A stretch of 64,000 nt of DNA from Microvelia longipes. Lineage: Eukaryota > Arthropoda > Insecta > Hemiptera > Veliidae. The notes under the pieces are model-generated. The model was not told the DNA's origin and made no database searches. It saw only the letters and a list, made by a program, of their open reading frames with translations. The position numbers and the translations under genes are program-made. The DNA lies in assembly GCA_018340805.1 (NCBI GenBank), contig JACMZG010001870.1, positions 50,975,861 through 51,039,860 on the forward strand. Reading direction: 5' to 3'. This document shows positions 1-13,759 of this stretch, piece after piece. Each line of letters starts with the position of its first letter. Position 1 is the stretch's first letter.

Positions 1-3000
1 TTGTTCACTGAGACCTCCAATTGATTGAAAATCAACATTTCCAGGATCTTCAGTTGTCATTTTATAAATTTGTTCATCAACTTGTCTTGGTAAAACTCTC
101 ATAATTGTTAATGTTGTCATATCCAATGTTACTCTTGCTCCTTCAACAATTTTGATTGAGGTATGTTGTTCGACAATTACAATATATCTAGAATCTGGAT
201 CTAAAATATCGGGACGATTTGTTGCCATTATAACTTTCACTCTACCAAGAGTATCAAATCCATCCATTTGATTAAGCAATTCCATCAATGTTCTTTGTAT
301 TTCTCTATCAGAGCTGTTTCCATTATTAAATCTTTCTACCTCCTATCGCATCAATCTCGTCCATGAAAATAACACATGGTTCATGAGTTTTTGCAAATGC
401 AAACATTTCTCTAATTACTCGAGCACTTTCACCAATATATTTATCAATAATACCACTTGATACGACTTTCAAAAAGTTGCAATCTAGTTGAGAAGCAACA
501 GCTCTTGCCAATAAAGTTTTTCCAGTACCTGGTGACCATATACAAACAACCTTTAGAAGGACTTATACCTATTCTTTCAAATATTTCTGGATTTTTAATT
601 GGTAATTCAATAACTTCTCTCAATTGACGAATTTGTTCACTGAGACCTCCAATTGATTGAAAATCAACATTTCCAGGATCTTCAGTTGTCATTTTATAAA
701 TTTGTTCATCAACTTGTCTTGGTAAAACTCTCATAATTGTTAATGTTGTCATATCCAATGTTACTCTTGCTCCTTCAACCAATTTTGATTGAGGTATTGT
801 TGTTTCGACAATTAACAATATATCTAGAATCTGGATCTAAAATATCGGGACGATTTGTTGCCATTATAACTTTCACTCTACCAAGAGTATCAAATCCATC
901 CATTTGATTAAGCAATTCCATCAATGTTCTTTGTATTTCTCTATCAGAGCTGTTTCCATATTAAATCTTCTACCTCCTATCGCATCAATCTCGTCCATGA
1001 AAATAACACATGGTTCATGAGTTTTTTGCAAATGCAAACATTTCTCTAATTACTCGAGCACTTTCACCAATATATTTATCAATAATACCACTTGATACGA
1101 CTTTCAAAAAGTTGCAATCTAGTTGAGAAGCAACAGCTCTTGCCAATAAAGTTTTTCCAGTACCTGGTGGACCATATAACAAACAACCTTTAGAAGGACT
1201 TATACCTATTCTTTCAAATATTTCTGATTTTTAATTGGTAATTCAATAACTTCTCTCAATTGACGAATTTGTTCACTGAGACCTCCAATTGATTGAAAAT
1301 CAACATTTCCAGGATCTTCAGTTGTCATTTTATAAATTTGTTCATCAACTTGTCTTGGTAAAACTCTCATAATTGTTAATGTTGTCATATCCAATGTTAC
1401 TCTTGCTCCTTCAACCAATTTTGATTGAGGTATTGTTGTTCGACAATTAACAATATATCTAGAATCTGGATCTAAAATATCGGGACGATTTGTTGCCATT
1501 ATAACTTTCACTCTACCAAGAGTATAAATCCATCCATTTGATTAAGCAATTCCATCAATGTTCTTTGTATTTCTCTATCAGAGCTGTTTCCATTATTAAA
1601 TCTTCTACCTCCTATCGCATCAATCTCGTCCATGAAAATAACACATGGTTCATGAGTTTTTGCAAATGCAAACATTTCCTAATTACTCGAGCACTTTCAC
1701 CAATATATTATCAATAATACCACTTGATACGACTTTCAAAAAGTTGCAATCTAGTTGAGAAGCAACAGCTCTTGCCAATAAAGTTTTTCCAGTACCTGGT
1801 GGACCATATAACAAACAACCTTTAGAAGGACTTATACCTATTCTTTCAAATATTTCTGGATTTTTAATTGGTAATTCAATAACTTCTCTCAATTGACGAA
1901 TTTGTTCACTGAGACCTCCAATTGATTGAAAATCAACATTTCCAGGATCTTCAGTTGTCATTTTATAAATTTGTTCATCAACTTGTCTTGGTAAAACTCT
2001 CATAATTGTTAATGTTGTCATATCCAATGTTACTCTTGCTCCTTCAACCAATTTTGATTGAGGTATTGTTGTTCGACAATTAACAATATATCTAGAATCT
2101 GGATCTAAAATATCGGGACGATTTGTTGCCATTATAACTTTCACTCTACCAAGAGTATCAAATCCATCCATTTGATTAAGCAATTCCATCAATGTTCTTT
2201 GTATTTCTTTATCAGAGCTGTTTCCATAATTAAATCTTCTACCTCCTATCGCATCAATCTCGTCCATGAAAATAACACATGGTTCATGAGTTTTTGCAAA
2301 TGCAAACATTTCTCTAATTACTCGAGCACTTTCACCAATATATTTATCAATAATACCACTTGATACGACTTTCAAAAAGTTGCAATCTAGTTGAGAAGCA
2401 ACAGCTCTTGCCAATAAAGTTTTTCCAGTACCTGGTGGACCATATAACAAACAACCTTTAGAAGGACTTATACCTATTCTTTCAAATATTTCTGGATTTT
2501 TAATTGGTAATTCAATAACTTCTCTCAATTGACGAATTTGTTCACTGAGACCTCAAATTGATTGAAAATCAACATTTCCAGGATCTTCAGTTGTCATTTT
2601 ATAAATTTGTTCACAACTTGTCTTGGTAAAACTCTCATAATTGTTAATGTTGTCATATCCAATGTTACTCTTGCTCCTTCAACCAATTTTGATTGAGGTA
2701 TTGTTGTTCGACAATTAACAATATATCTAGAATCTGGATCTAAAATATCGGGACGATTTGTTGCCATTATAACTTTCACTCTACCAAGAGTATTAAATCC
2801 ATCCATTTGATTAAGCAATTCCATCAATGTTCTTTGTATTTCTCTTATCAGAGCTGTTTCCATAATTAAATCTTCTACCTCCTATCGCATCAATCTCGTC
2901 CATGAAAATAACACATGGTTCATGAGTTTTTGCAAATGCAAACATTTCTCTAATTACTCGAGCACTTTCACCAATATATTTATCAATAATACCACTTGAT

Positions 3001-6000
3001 ACGACTTTCAAAAAGTTGCAATCTAGTTGAGAAGCAACAGCTCTTGCCAATAAAGTTTTTCCAGTACCTGGTGGACCATATAACAAACAACCTTTAGAAG
3101 GACTTATACCTATTCTTTCAAATATTTCTGGATTTTTAATTGGTAATTCAATAACTTCTCTCAATTGACGAATTTGTTCACTGAGACCTCCAATTGATTG
3201 AAAATCAACATTTCCAGGATCTTCAGTTGTCATTTTATAAATTTGTTCATCAACTTGTCTTGGTAAAACTCTCATAATTGTTAATGTTGTCATATCCAAT
3301 GTTACTCTTGCTCCTTCAACCAATTTTGATTGAGGTATTGTTGTTCGACAATTAACAATATATCTAGAATCTGGATCTAAAATATCGGGACGATTTGTTG
3401 CCATTATAACTTTCACTCTACCAAGAGTATCAAAATCCATCCATTTGATTAAGCAATTCCATCAATGTTCTTTGTATTTCTCTATCAGAGCTGTTTCCAT
3501 TATTAAATCTTCTACCTCCTATCGCATCAATCTCGTCCATGAAAATAACACATGGTTCATGAGTTTTTGCAAATGCAAACATTTCTCTAATTACTCGAGC
3601 ACTTTCACCAATATATTTATCAATAATACCACTTGATACGACTTTCAAAAAAGTTGCAATCTAGTTGAGAAGCAACAGCTCTTGCCAATAAAGTTTTTCC
3701 AGTACCTGGTGGACCATATAACAAACAACCTTTAGAAGGACTTATACCTATTCTTTCAAATATTTCTGGATTTTTAATTGGTAATTCAATAATTCTCTCA
3801 ATTGACGAATTTGTTCACTGAGACCTCCAATTGATTGAAAATCAACATTTCCAGGATCTTCAGTTGTCATTTTATAAATTTGTTCATCAACTTGTCTTGG
3901 TAAAACTCTCATAATTGTTAATGTTGTCATATCCAATGTTACTCTTGCTCCTTCAACCAATTTTGATTGAGGTATTGTTGTTTCGACAATTAACAATATA
4001 TCTAGAATCTGGATCTAAAATATCGGGACGATTTGTTGCCATTATAACTTTCACTCTACCAAGAGTATCAAATCCATCCATTTGATTAAGCAATTCCATC
4101 AATGTTCTTTGTATTTCTTTATCAGAGCTGTTTCCATATTAAATCTTCTACCTCCTATCGCATCAATCTCGTCCATGAAAATAACACATGGTTCATGAGT
4201 TTTTGCAAATGCAAACATTTCTCTAATTACTCGAGCACTTTCACCAATATATTTATCAATAATACCACTTGATACGACTTTCAAAAAGTTGCAATCTAGT
4301 TGAGAAGCAACAGCTCTTGCCAATAAAGTTTTTCCAGTACCTGGTGGACCATATAACAAACAACCTTTAGAAGGACTTATACCTATTCTTTCAAATATTT
4401 CTGGATTTTTAATTGGTAATTCAATAACTTCTCTCAATTGACGAATTTGTTCACTGAGACCTCCAATTGATTGAAAATCAACATTTCCAGGATCTTCAGT
4501 TGTCATTTTATAAATTTGTTCATCAACTTGTCTTGGTAAAACTCTCATAATTGTTAATGTTGTCATATCCAATGTTACTCTTGCTCCTTCAACCAATTTT
4601 GATTGAGGTATTGTTGTTCGACAATTAACAATATATCTAGAATCTGGATCTAAAATATCGGGACGATTTGTTGCCATTATAACTTTCACTCTACCAAGAG
4701 TATCAAATCCATCCATTTGATTAAGCAATTCCATCAATGTTCTTTTGTATTTCTTATCAGAGCTGTTTCCATATTAAATCTTCTACCTCCTATCGCATCA
4801 ATCTCGTCCATGAAAATAACACATGGTTCATGAGTTTTTGCAAATGCAAACATTTCTCTAATTACTCGAGCACTTTCACCAATATATTTATCATAATACC
4901 ACTTGATACGACTTTCAAAAAGTTGCAATCTAGTTGAGAAGCAACAGCTCTTGCCAATAAAGTTTTTCCAGTACCTGGTGGACCATATAACAAACAACCT
5001 TTAGAAGGACTTATACCTATTCTTTCAAATATTTCTGGATTTTTAATTGGTAATTCAATAACTTCTCTCAATTGACGAATTTGTTCACTGAGACCTCCAA
5101 TTGATTGAAAATCAACATTTCCAGGATCTTCAGTTGTCATTTTATAAATTTGTTCATCAACTTGTCTTGGTAAAACTCTCATAATTGTTAATGTTGTCAT
5201 ATCCAATGTTACTCTTGCTCCTTCAACCAATTTTGATTGAGGTATTGTTGTTCGACAATTAACAATATATCTAGAATCTGGATCTAAAATATCGGGACGA
5301 TTTGTTGCCATTATAACTTTCACTCTACCAAGAGTATCAAATCATCCATTTGATTAAGCAATTCCATCAATGTTCTTTGTATTTCTTTATCAGAGCTGTT
5401 TCCATTATTAAATCTTCTACCTCCTATCGCATCAATCTCGTCCATGAAAATAACACATGGTTCATGAGTTTTTGCAAATGCAAACATTTCTCTAATTACT
5501 CGAGCACTTTCACCAATATATTTATCAATAATACCACTTGATACGACTTTCAAAAAGTTGCAATCTAGTTGAGAAGCAACAGCTCTTGCCAATAAAGTTT
5601 TTCCAGTACCTGGTGGACCATATAACAAACAACCTTTAGAAGGACTTATACCTATTCTTTCAAATATTTCTGGATTTTTAATTGGTAATTCAATAACTTC
5701 TCTCAATTGACGAATTTGTTCACTGAGACCTCCAATTGATTGAAAATCAACATTTCCAGGATCTTCAGTTGTCATTTTATAAATTTGTTCATCAACTTGT
5801 CTTGGTAAAACTCTCATAATTGTTAATGTTGTCATATCCAATGTTACTCTTGCTCCTTCAACCAATTTTGATTGAGGTATTGTTGTTCGACAATTAACAA
5901 TATATCTAGAATCTGGATCTAAAATATCGGGACGATTTGTTGCCATTATAACTTTTCACTCTACCGAGTATCAAATCCATCCATTTGATTAAGCAATTCC

Positions 6001-7048
6001 ATCAATGTTCTTTGTATTTCTTTATCAGAGCTGTTTTCATATTAAATCTTCTACCTCCTATCGCATCAATCTCGTCCATGAAAATAACACATGGTTCATG
6101 AGTTTTTGCAAATGCAACATTTCTCTAATTACTCGAGCACTTTCAATATAATTTATCAATAATACCACTTGATACGACTTTCAAAAAGTTGCAATCTAGT
6201 TGAGAAAGCAACAGCTCTTGCCAATAAAAGTTTTTCCAGTACCTGGTGGACCATATAACAAACAACCTTTAGAAGGACTTATACCTATTCTTTCAAATAT
6301 TTCTGGATTTTTAATTGGTAATTCAATAACTTCTCTCAATTGACGAATTTGTTCACTGAGACCTCCAATTGATTGAAAATCAACATTTCCAGGATCTTCA
6401 GTTTGTCATTTTATAAATTTGTTCATCAACTTGTCTTGGTAAAACTCTCATAATTGTTAATGTTGTCATATCCAATGTTACTCTTGCTCCTTCAACCAAT
6501 TTTGATTGAGGTATTGTTGTTCGACAATTAACAATATATCTAGAATCTGGATCTAAAATATCGGGACGATTTGTTGCCATTATAACTTTCACTCTACCAA
6601 ATATCAAATCCATCCATTTGATTAAGCAATTCCATCAATGTTCTTTGTATTTCTCTATCAGAGCTGTTTCCATTATTAAATCTTCTACCTCCTATCGCAT
6701 CAATCTCGTCCATGAAAATAACACATGGTTCATGAGTTTTTTGCAAATGCAAACATTTCTCTAATTACTCGAGCACTTTCACCAATATATTTATCAATAA
6801 TACCACTTGATACGACTTTCAAAAAGTTGCAATCTAGTTGAGAAGCAAAGCTCTTGCCAATAAAGTTTTTCCAGTACCTGGTGGACCATATAACAAACAA
6901 CCTTTAGAAGGACTTATACCTATTCTTTCAAATATTTCTGGATTTTTAATTGGTAATTCAATAACTTCTCTCAATTGACGAATTTGTTCACCGAGACCTC
7001 CAATTGATTGAAAATCAACATTTCCAGGATCTTCAGTTGTCATTTTAT
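1..7048 (-). repeat. Rpt4: Tandem array of about 11 copies of a 636-bp Rpt4/PSMC6 coding segment
   Basis: A landmark (ttgttcactgagacc) recurs at about 1, 633, 1269, 1902, 2538, 3174, 3811, 4448, 5081, 5716, 6349 and 6984, giving spacings of 632-637 and a modal unit of 636 bp, or 212 codons. Read on the minus strand, each unit starts at SRYIVNCR (end of the OB domain) and runs through [23 protein letters not shown], Walker A GPPGTGKT, Walker [19 protein letters not shown] and sensor-1 [11 protein letters not shown], then rejoins SRYIVNCR of the next unit. These motifs identify the 26S proteasome base ATPase Rpt4 (PSMC6). The start codon, N-terminal coiled coil, arginine-finger segment and C-terminal half are absent from every unit. 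No intron interrupts a unit. Single-base indels break the frame in most units, so no continuous protein is encoded. Compared with the usual animal sequence the protein is clearly diverged, which suggests a lineage-specific paralogue. Confidence 0.9.
1683..2528 (-). pseudogene. Longest open stretch inside the Rpt4 array
   Basis: This is an open stretch of about 281 codons that reads from one unit across the head-to-tail junction into the next, so REVIELP and the Walker A motif occur twice. It shows that the junction is in frame and that 636 bp keeps phase. It has no promoter, no native start (the first Met is a chance codon near REVIELP) and no native stop. The product would be a fused, partial AAA+ fragment without arginine fingers. 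I treat it as a fragment of the array, not as a gene. Confidence 0.7.
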
Positions 7049-7049
7049 N
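7049..7049. other. Single ambiguous base (N) at the array edge
   Basis: The only N in the window. To its left the Rpt4 unit stops in mid-unit just after the codons for the KMTTED region. To its right an unrelated short tandem repeat begins at once. This pattern fits an assembly join or a collapsed repeat boundary. Confidence 0.8.
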
Positions 7050-7400
7050 GACTTTGCAGTGCATTACTTCGTATGACTTTGCAAGTTGCATTAATTGTAT
7101 GACTGCAAGTTGCATTAAATTCGATGACTTTGCAAGTTGCATTATTTGTATGACGCAAGTTGCATTATCGTAATGACTTTGTCAGTTGCATTACTTCGTA
7201 TGACTTTGCAAGTTGCATTACTTCGTATGACTTTGCAAGTTGCATTAATTTGTATGACTGCAAGTTGCATTAATTCGTATGACTTTGCAAGTTGCATTAC
7301 TTCGTATGACTTTGCAAGTTGCATTAATTTGTATGACTGCAAGTTGCATTAATTCGTATGACTTTTGCAAGTTGGCATTACTTCGTATGACTTTGCAATT
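7050..7400. repeat. Minisatellite, about 27-32 bp unit
   Basis: Tandem copies of the pattern gactttgcaagttgcatta followed by cttcgtat or atttgtat, about a dozen units with small length variants. Open frames here on both strands arise only from the repeat. Nothing is recognisable from 7401 to about 7590. Confidence 0.9.
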
Positions 7401-7587
7401 ACTGCTATAAAAGCTCAAATAATAAAATACAGATATTATTATTACTATGGTATTCTCAAATTTAACTTTTTAAAGCTAAGATAGGATGATATAAGCAAGC
7501 AAAAGATGGCAGCTCACTGTGCAACACTTAGAACGGAATCACCGCAGTTGTTTTTATTCAACCAGCTTTACCGCACCCCCCCCCTAC

Positions 7588-7898
7588 AAAGCCCCCCCCC
7601 CCCCGTTTCCCTTTCTACTTTTCTTATCTCCTCCCTCTTTCACCATCCCAAGGATATTTAATAAAGGTATGGCACCTATAGGGAAGTTTAACTGACCTAT
7701 AAATGTTTTATGAGATCAAAAATAAAGATAAATAATATACTTCCTTAGCATGGTTTTAGCAATAATATTAAGATAGGAAGAGGCAAGAAAGGAAAATTAA
7801 GAAACAGTTAAAAAAGGAAAGGTATATTAATTTTTTTCTATTTGTAACCATAGCGAAGCCATGGTTACCATCTATTTATAATAAATAAATATATACTA

Positions 7899-7937
<39 letters not shown>

Positions 7938-8068
7938 ATATATAGTTATTATATAAAATATAATATAATATATAATATACATAATCTTGCAACTATAATT
8001 AATATATACTATAATATAATATATATAAATATAAATAATATAATATAATATAATATAATAATAATATA

Positions 8069-8125
<57 letters not shown>

Positions 8126-8610
8126 TATATATAATATTAATTTGTGGTTTTAGTTCGCCCTGAATGAAATGGTGGCATAAGAAAGTCTGGCTTAAGTGAA
8201 ATTTGGTCTTTATTTACCTGACCCCCCCCGTTTTCCCTTTCTACTTTTTCTTATCCTCCTCCCTCTTTTCACCATCCAAGGATATTTAATAAAGGTGATG
8301 GCACTATAGGGAAGTTTACTGACCCTATAAATGTTTTATGAGATACAAAAAATAAAGATAAATAATATTACCTTCCTTAGCATGGTTATAGCAATAATAT
8401 TAAGATAGGAAGAGGGGCAAGAAAGAAAAATTAAGAAACAGTTAAAAAAGGAAAGGTATATTAATTTTTTCTAGTTTACCCATAGGCGAAGCCGATAGGT
8501 TCCATCTATTATAAATAAATAAATATATATATATAATATATATATATATATATAATATATTTATATATATATATATACTATAAATATATATATATAAATA
8601 TATATATTAA

Positions 8611-8643
<33 letters not shown>

Positions 8644-8815
8644 ATTATATATATATAATATATATATATATCTATATATTAATATATATATATATATATT
8701 ATAATATGTAATTTTGGGTGTTTAAGGTTCGCCCTGAATGAATGGTGGCATAGAAACGTCGGCTTAAGTGAAATTTGTCTTTATTTACTGACCGATTTTA
8801 CCTGAGTTGAGTTGT
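7588..8815. repeat. Direct-repeat pair, about 0.6 kb each, with AT microsatellites
   Basis: Two diverged copies (about 7600-8220 and 8226-8810) share the same order: a C-run, a pyrimidine tract (ccctttctactttt), ggatatttaataaaggt, atgttttatgagat, ttaagataggaagag, a long (AT)n block and finally ttcgccctgaatgaa with ggcttaagtgaaattt. A hairpin with a gcgaagc centre (near 7848-7872) lies before the AT block of the first copy and is degraded in the second. The copies differ by many small indels. No coding content is seen. Confidence 0.8.
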
Positions 8816-8827
8816 GGGAAGAAATTT

Positions 8828-8845
8828 TATATTATATATATATCA

Positions 8846-8893
<48 letters not shown>

Positions 8894-9354
8894 ATAATAA
8901 ATTTAATTTTATAATATGTATATAATATGTATGTATTTCTAGTGGATTTTGTAAACACACTATCTCTGTTTAAATTCAAGGTTAACATTTTTTGGTGAGA
9001 AAAAGGTTTTAAATTAAAATATGCTTTTGGAGCGCTGAATGGAATAAAACCGGTCTGGAATCTATATGACTATTTTTAGTGACCAAAATATTAAAAGAAC
9101 CATGGAAAATATCAGGGAGTTTAAATAACGGTCAGTAAAAAAAAAATGTCGATTAGGGTGTCGTTTTCTATGTTTTTTTTTTGGGTGATGAGCTAAACAT
9201 CAATCCAATGTTTGCTTAATTTTTTAGTATATATTTACTGAGCAGTTGTATATAATCTTTGCAACAGCCCAGCTAAAGGGAGGCCTCCACTGCCTCACCC
9301 TGGCTACGCCCATGGTTGTAACCTACAATGGGGAACCATTTGTTGGGAAGTAAA
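8828..9354. other. AT microsatellite then non-coding sequence
   Basis: (AT)n runs occupy about 8828-8930. The rest, to 9354, is AT-rich single-copy-looking sequence with a short t-run and a G/C patch (ggaggcctccactgcctc). I see no gene in it. Confidence 0.5.
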
Positions 9355-10395
9355 TTTGTCTTGAATTCAGACCTGTTTGTTCCGAGCACCGTGCAGTTTG
9401 TCTTTGAATTCAAGACCTGTTTTGTTCCGAGCACGTGCGTTTGTCTTTGAATTCAAGACTGTTTGTACCGAGCACGTGCAGTTTGTCTTTGAATTCAAGA
9501 CCTGTTTGTTCCGAGCACGGCAGTTTATCTTTGATCAGACCTTTTGTACCCGAGCACGTCTGTCTTTGAATTCAAGACCTGTTTGTACGAGCACGTGCAG
9601 TTTGTCTTTGAATTCAAGACCTGTTTGTACCGAGCACGTGCAGTTTGGTCTTTGAATTCAAGACCTGTTTGTACGAGTACGTGCAGTTTGTCTTTGAATT
9701 CAAGACCTGTTTTTGTACCCAGAGCACGTGCAGTTTGTCTTTGAATTCAAGACCTGTTTTGTCGACACGTGCAGTTTGTCTTTGAAATTCAAGACCTGTT
9801 TGTACCGCGACACAGTGCAGTTTATCTTTGAATTCAAAGACCTGTTTGTACCGAGCACGTGCAGTTTTGTCTTTGAATTCAAGACCTGTTTGTCGAGCCT
9901 GCAGTTTGTCTTTGAATTCAGACTGTTTTGTACCAGCACGTGCCAGGTTTGTCTTTGAATTCAAGACCTGTTTGTACCGAGCACGTGCAGTTTGTCTTTG
10001 AATTCAAGACCTGTTTGTACCGAGCACGTGCAGTTTATCTTTGAATTCAAGACCTTGTTTGTTCCGAGCACGTGCAGTTTATCTTTGAATTCAAGACCTG
10101 TTTGTTCCGAGCACGTGCAGTTTGTCTTTGAATTCAAGACCTGTTTGTACCGAGCACGTGCAGTTTGTCTTTGAATTCAGACCTGTTTGTACCGAAGCAC
10201 GTGCAGTTTGTCTTTGAATTCAAGACCTGTTTGTTCCGAGCACGTGCAGTTTATCTTTGAATTCAAGACCTGTTTATGTTCCGAGCACTGCAGTTTACTT
10301 GAATTCAAGACCTGTTTGTACCGAGCACGTCAGTTTTTGGTCTTTGAAAAAAGACCTGTTTGTACGAGCACGTGCAGTTTTATCTTTGACATGTG
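9355..10395. repeat. Minisatellite of about 43-bp units (EcoRI-site repeat)
   Basis: About 24 tandem units of the pattern tgtctttgaattcaagacct, gtttgtaccgagcac and gtgcagttt. The unit contains an imperfect palindrome around gaattc and one around gcacgtgc (an E-box CACGTG). Units differ mainly by one-base gains and losses, so reading frames shift constantly and the open frames here are artefacts of the repeat. Confidence 0.92.
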
Positions 10396-10614
10396 TTTTT
10401 GTGTTGATTTTTTCTCTATTTTTTCATCCTTGATGGGTTCACTATGTTATATGACTTAGCCCACTATCCTCTTTATGTCTTTATCTCTGTACCAATCACA
10501 GACTCACTTAAGTGCAACTAAGTGGTGAGATTTTGGCTGAATTCAAAGGTCAACCAATTATTTTACTAATTGGTAATGAGAAGCTTTGTTGCATTAATTT
10601 CATGTCAGATTAAA

Positions 10615-10933
10615 CATAGAGATATTATTACTAGCGGGGCCCTAAAGATTAAATTTTGAAGCATCGAAAAAGTAACCTGACCACCTTCGCTTATAAATAT
10701 AATAAATAATCAATAAAAAGTTACAGTAACTTATATAGGAGAATGTTAAAAATACAAATCAAAACGCAAACAATGTGCAGGAAACCAAAATAAATAAATT
10801 AATTATAACCTTAACTCACTCTTGTAGGAGGTTTCAATGAGGTTACACAGAGCCTCTAAGAGCCCCAAAAAGATGTTCCAGGCCTCTCAATGTATTGAGA
10901 TAGGCTATGCCCTCTCTAGTATATATCTCTATG
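10615..10933 (-). mobile_element. hAT-type MITE family 1, copy 1
   Basis: A 319-bp element bounded by terminal inverted repeats starting CATAGAGATAT and ending ATATCTCTATG, flanked by a perfect 8-bp duplication agattaaa (10607-10614 and 10934-10941). An 8-bp duplication is the hAT hallmark. It is inverted relative to the copies at 26262 and 60017. No transposase is present. Confidence 0.88.
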
Positions 10934-10941
10934 AGATTAAA

Positions 10942-11394
10942 TATTTTTCATATTTTTTATCATAATGAAAAATCATATGATTAGTCATAATTAAGAAGGC
11001 AGTGATATTTAGTTGATCATAGAGTTTAAATGTAGAGTAGAGCTGTTTCTCTGTGTTCTATGTGTACAAAACAAATATGCTCAGTTGACAACTCTTTATA
11101 TGTCAATCTAAGTGCTGTTTAATTTAGTTTCTTAGTATTTTAAGTTCCATTATGCACATTTAATATTATTTTAAAAACACTTGTTTTTTCATGAATCTTT
11201 GTTAATTATATAAATCTAAAAATATAGCCTGCAGCACTGGGGAAAGAAGCAATTTTTACTTAATAAAACATTCTTTTTTTTCTTTCCCATTTCTGTTCCG
11301 GAGCTTCTATTTCGGTAGCTCTTTTGTTACCTGGTTAAAGCAAGTTTAAATACAGCAGTAAATTCACTAGAAAGGCGTCCGTGGTTATTATCTG
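10942..11394. other. AT-rich non-coding sequence
   Basis: Single-copy-looking AT-rich DNA with a pyrimidine tract near 11270-11300. I found no exon of the upstream part of Marf1 here and no recognisable repeat. Confidence 0.4.
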
Positions 11395-11690
11395 ACGTTT
11401 TGCATCCACTGTGGGAGGCATCCTCAGGGATGTAGCTCATCATAGATGTGCTATCGAGGTCTCAACTTCTCTACGAAACTTGAAATGTCGGATTCGTCAT
11501 CCACATCTACTGAAGGAAATAATTAATTTGATTTTTGAACCCCTTACTTATATATTTACGAATGCTTGCAAACAGGAATCTTTCCAGAGGCTTTTAAAAA
11601 AATCTTAAATTGTACCAATCTTATTTTCAAATCAAAATATGATAACTACCATGTGGTCACATGGTAGTTATCATATATTATTTTGTCATA
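11395..11690 (+). pseudogene. Non-LTR reverse transcriptase fragment with adjoining palindrome
   Basis: An open frame to 11608 ends with the peptide EPLTYIFTNACKQ...FQRLLKKS, followed after one stop by IVPI. This matches the finger region of non-LTR reverse transcriptases (a variant of PLTYI...FP..LK...VIPI). The upstream half (gaggcatcctcagggatgtag) resembles a second site near 27356-27385 (gaggcatcttcagggattta), so it is probably part of another repeat. Directly after, 11642-11685 holds an imperfect palindrome around atgataactaccatgtg. A degraded insertion with no function expected. Confidence 0.5.
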
Positions 11691-12055
11691 CTACTTGTGT
11701 ATCAAGTGGCATACTGCCACGATATTAGCGTATTTTCGAAATTATAACTCAAAAAAACGTTATTTGTTTACATTATGTTATATATGTCAATCAATGAAAC
11801 TGGAACTAATGCCGATAATGCAACGAAACTTCGTATGTTTGTGAAGTTCACATATTAGTATGTGTGTAAAAAATTGCAGTCCAATCTAATCACTACATGA
11901 AGGTTTGTGGGGTAATTTTTGTGGGTTAATCATGTCAGACATATGTCATAAACAATTTGGTTTGGGACATTAAAAAGGTTCATTTTTGTACCAAGTTTCA
12001 TTTCGATCTAACAAAGAGTTTGAAAGTCCCATAGAAACGTCTAGGACACAAAAAT
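11691..12055. other. Old interspersed repeat, unclassified
   Basis: Phrases such as gtaccaagtttcatttcgat and catgtcagacatatgtc recur in related form near 15400-15540 and 45060-45330 in this window, so this is probably a dispersed repeat. No coding potential and no termini could be defined. Confidence 0.35.
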
Positions 12056-13493
<1,438 letters not shown>

Positions 13494-13508
13494 ACTTTAA
13501 AGGCATTA

Positions 13509-13742
13509 AATAAAATAAAAATAAAATGCCCGTTTTAGGGCCTTTCGGCCCATCAGGGTATTGACCCTGCGGGAACCACCTCAGGTGGGTTGCATCTACT
13601 ACACTCTAAGAATTAATTAAAGTTGGCGAACTCTTTTTAATACAAATACTATTCATAAAATCTTAGAGCATAGCCCGGGCTGCGAACCCCGGACCTCCGG
13701 TGCCAAAATCGAACGCCTTTACGATCACGGCCACGGAGGCAG
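13509..13742 (-). mobile_element. tRNA-derived SINE family B, copy 1
   Basis: On the minus strand the right end reads gcctccgtggccgtgatcgt (A-box-like) followed by gggttcgcagcccgggc (perfect B box GGTTCGNNNCC type), i.e. a tRNA-like head. The left end carries an A-rich tail (aataaaataaaaataaaa on the + strand). A 15-bp duplication actttaaaggcatta flanks it at 13494-13508 and 13743-13757, supporting retrotransposition. The same family occurs at 20809, 38958 and, truncated, 52985. Confidence 0.75.
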
Positions 13743-13759
13743 ACTTTAAAGGCATTATT

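Noticed and set aside
2172..2363. Repeated + strand frame ([10 protein letters not shown]...) in the Rpt4 array
   Set aside because: It is the antisense shadow of the LMELLNQ to Walker B segment and recurs with each unit; the minus strand carries all the AAA+ motifs.
9377..10459. Several long open frames with FEFKTCL/SLNSRPV repeats
   Set aside because: They follow the 43-bp minisatellite in all frames and shift with every indel; no codon bias or motif.
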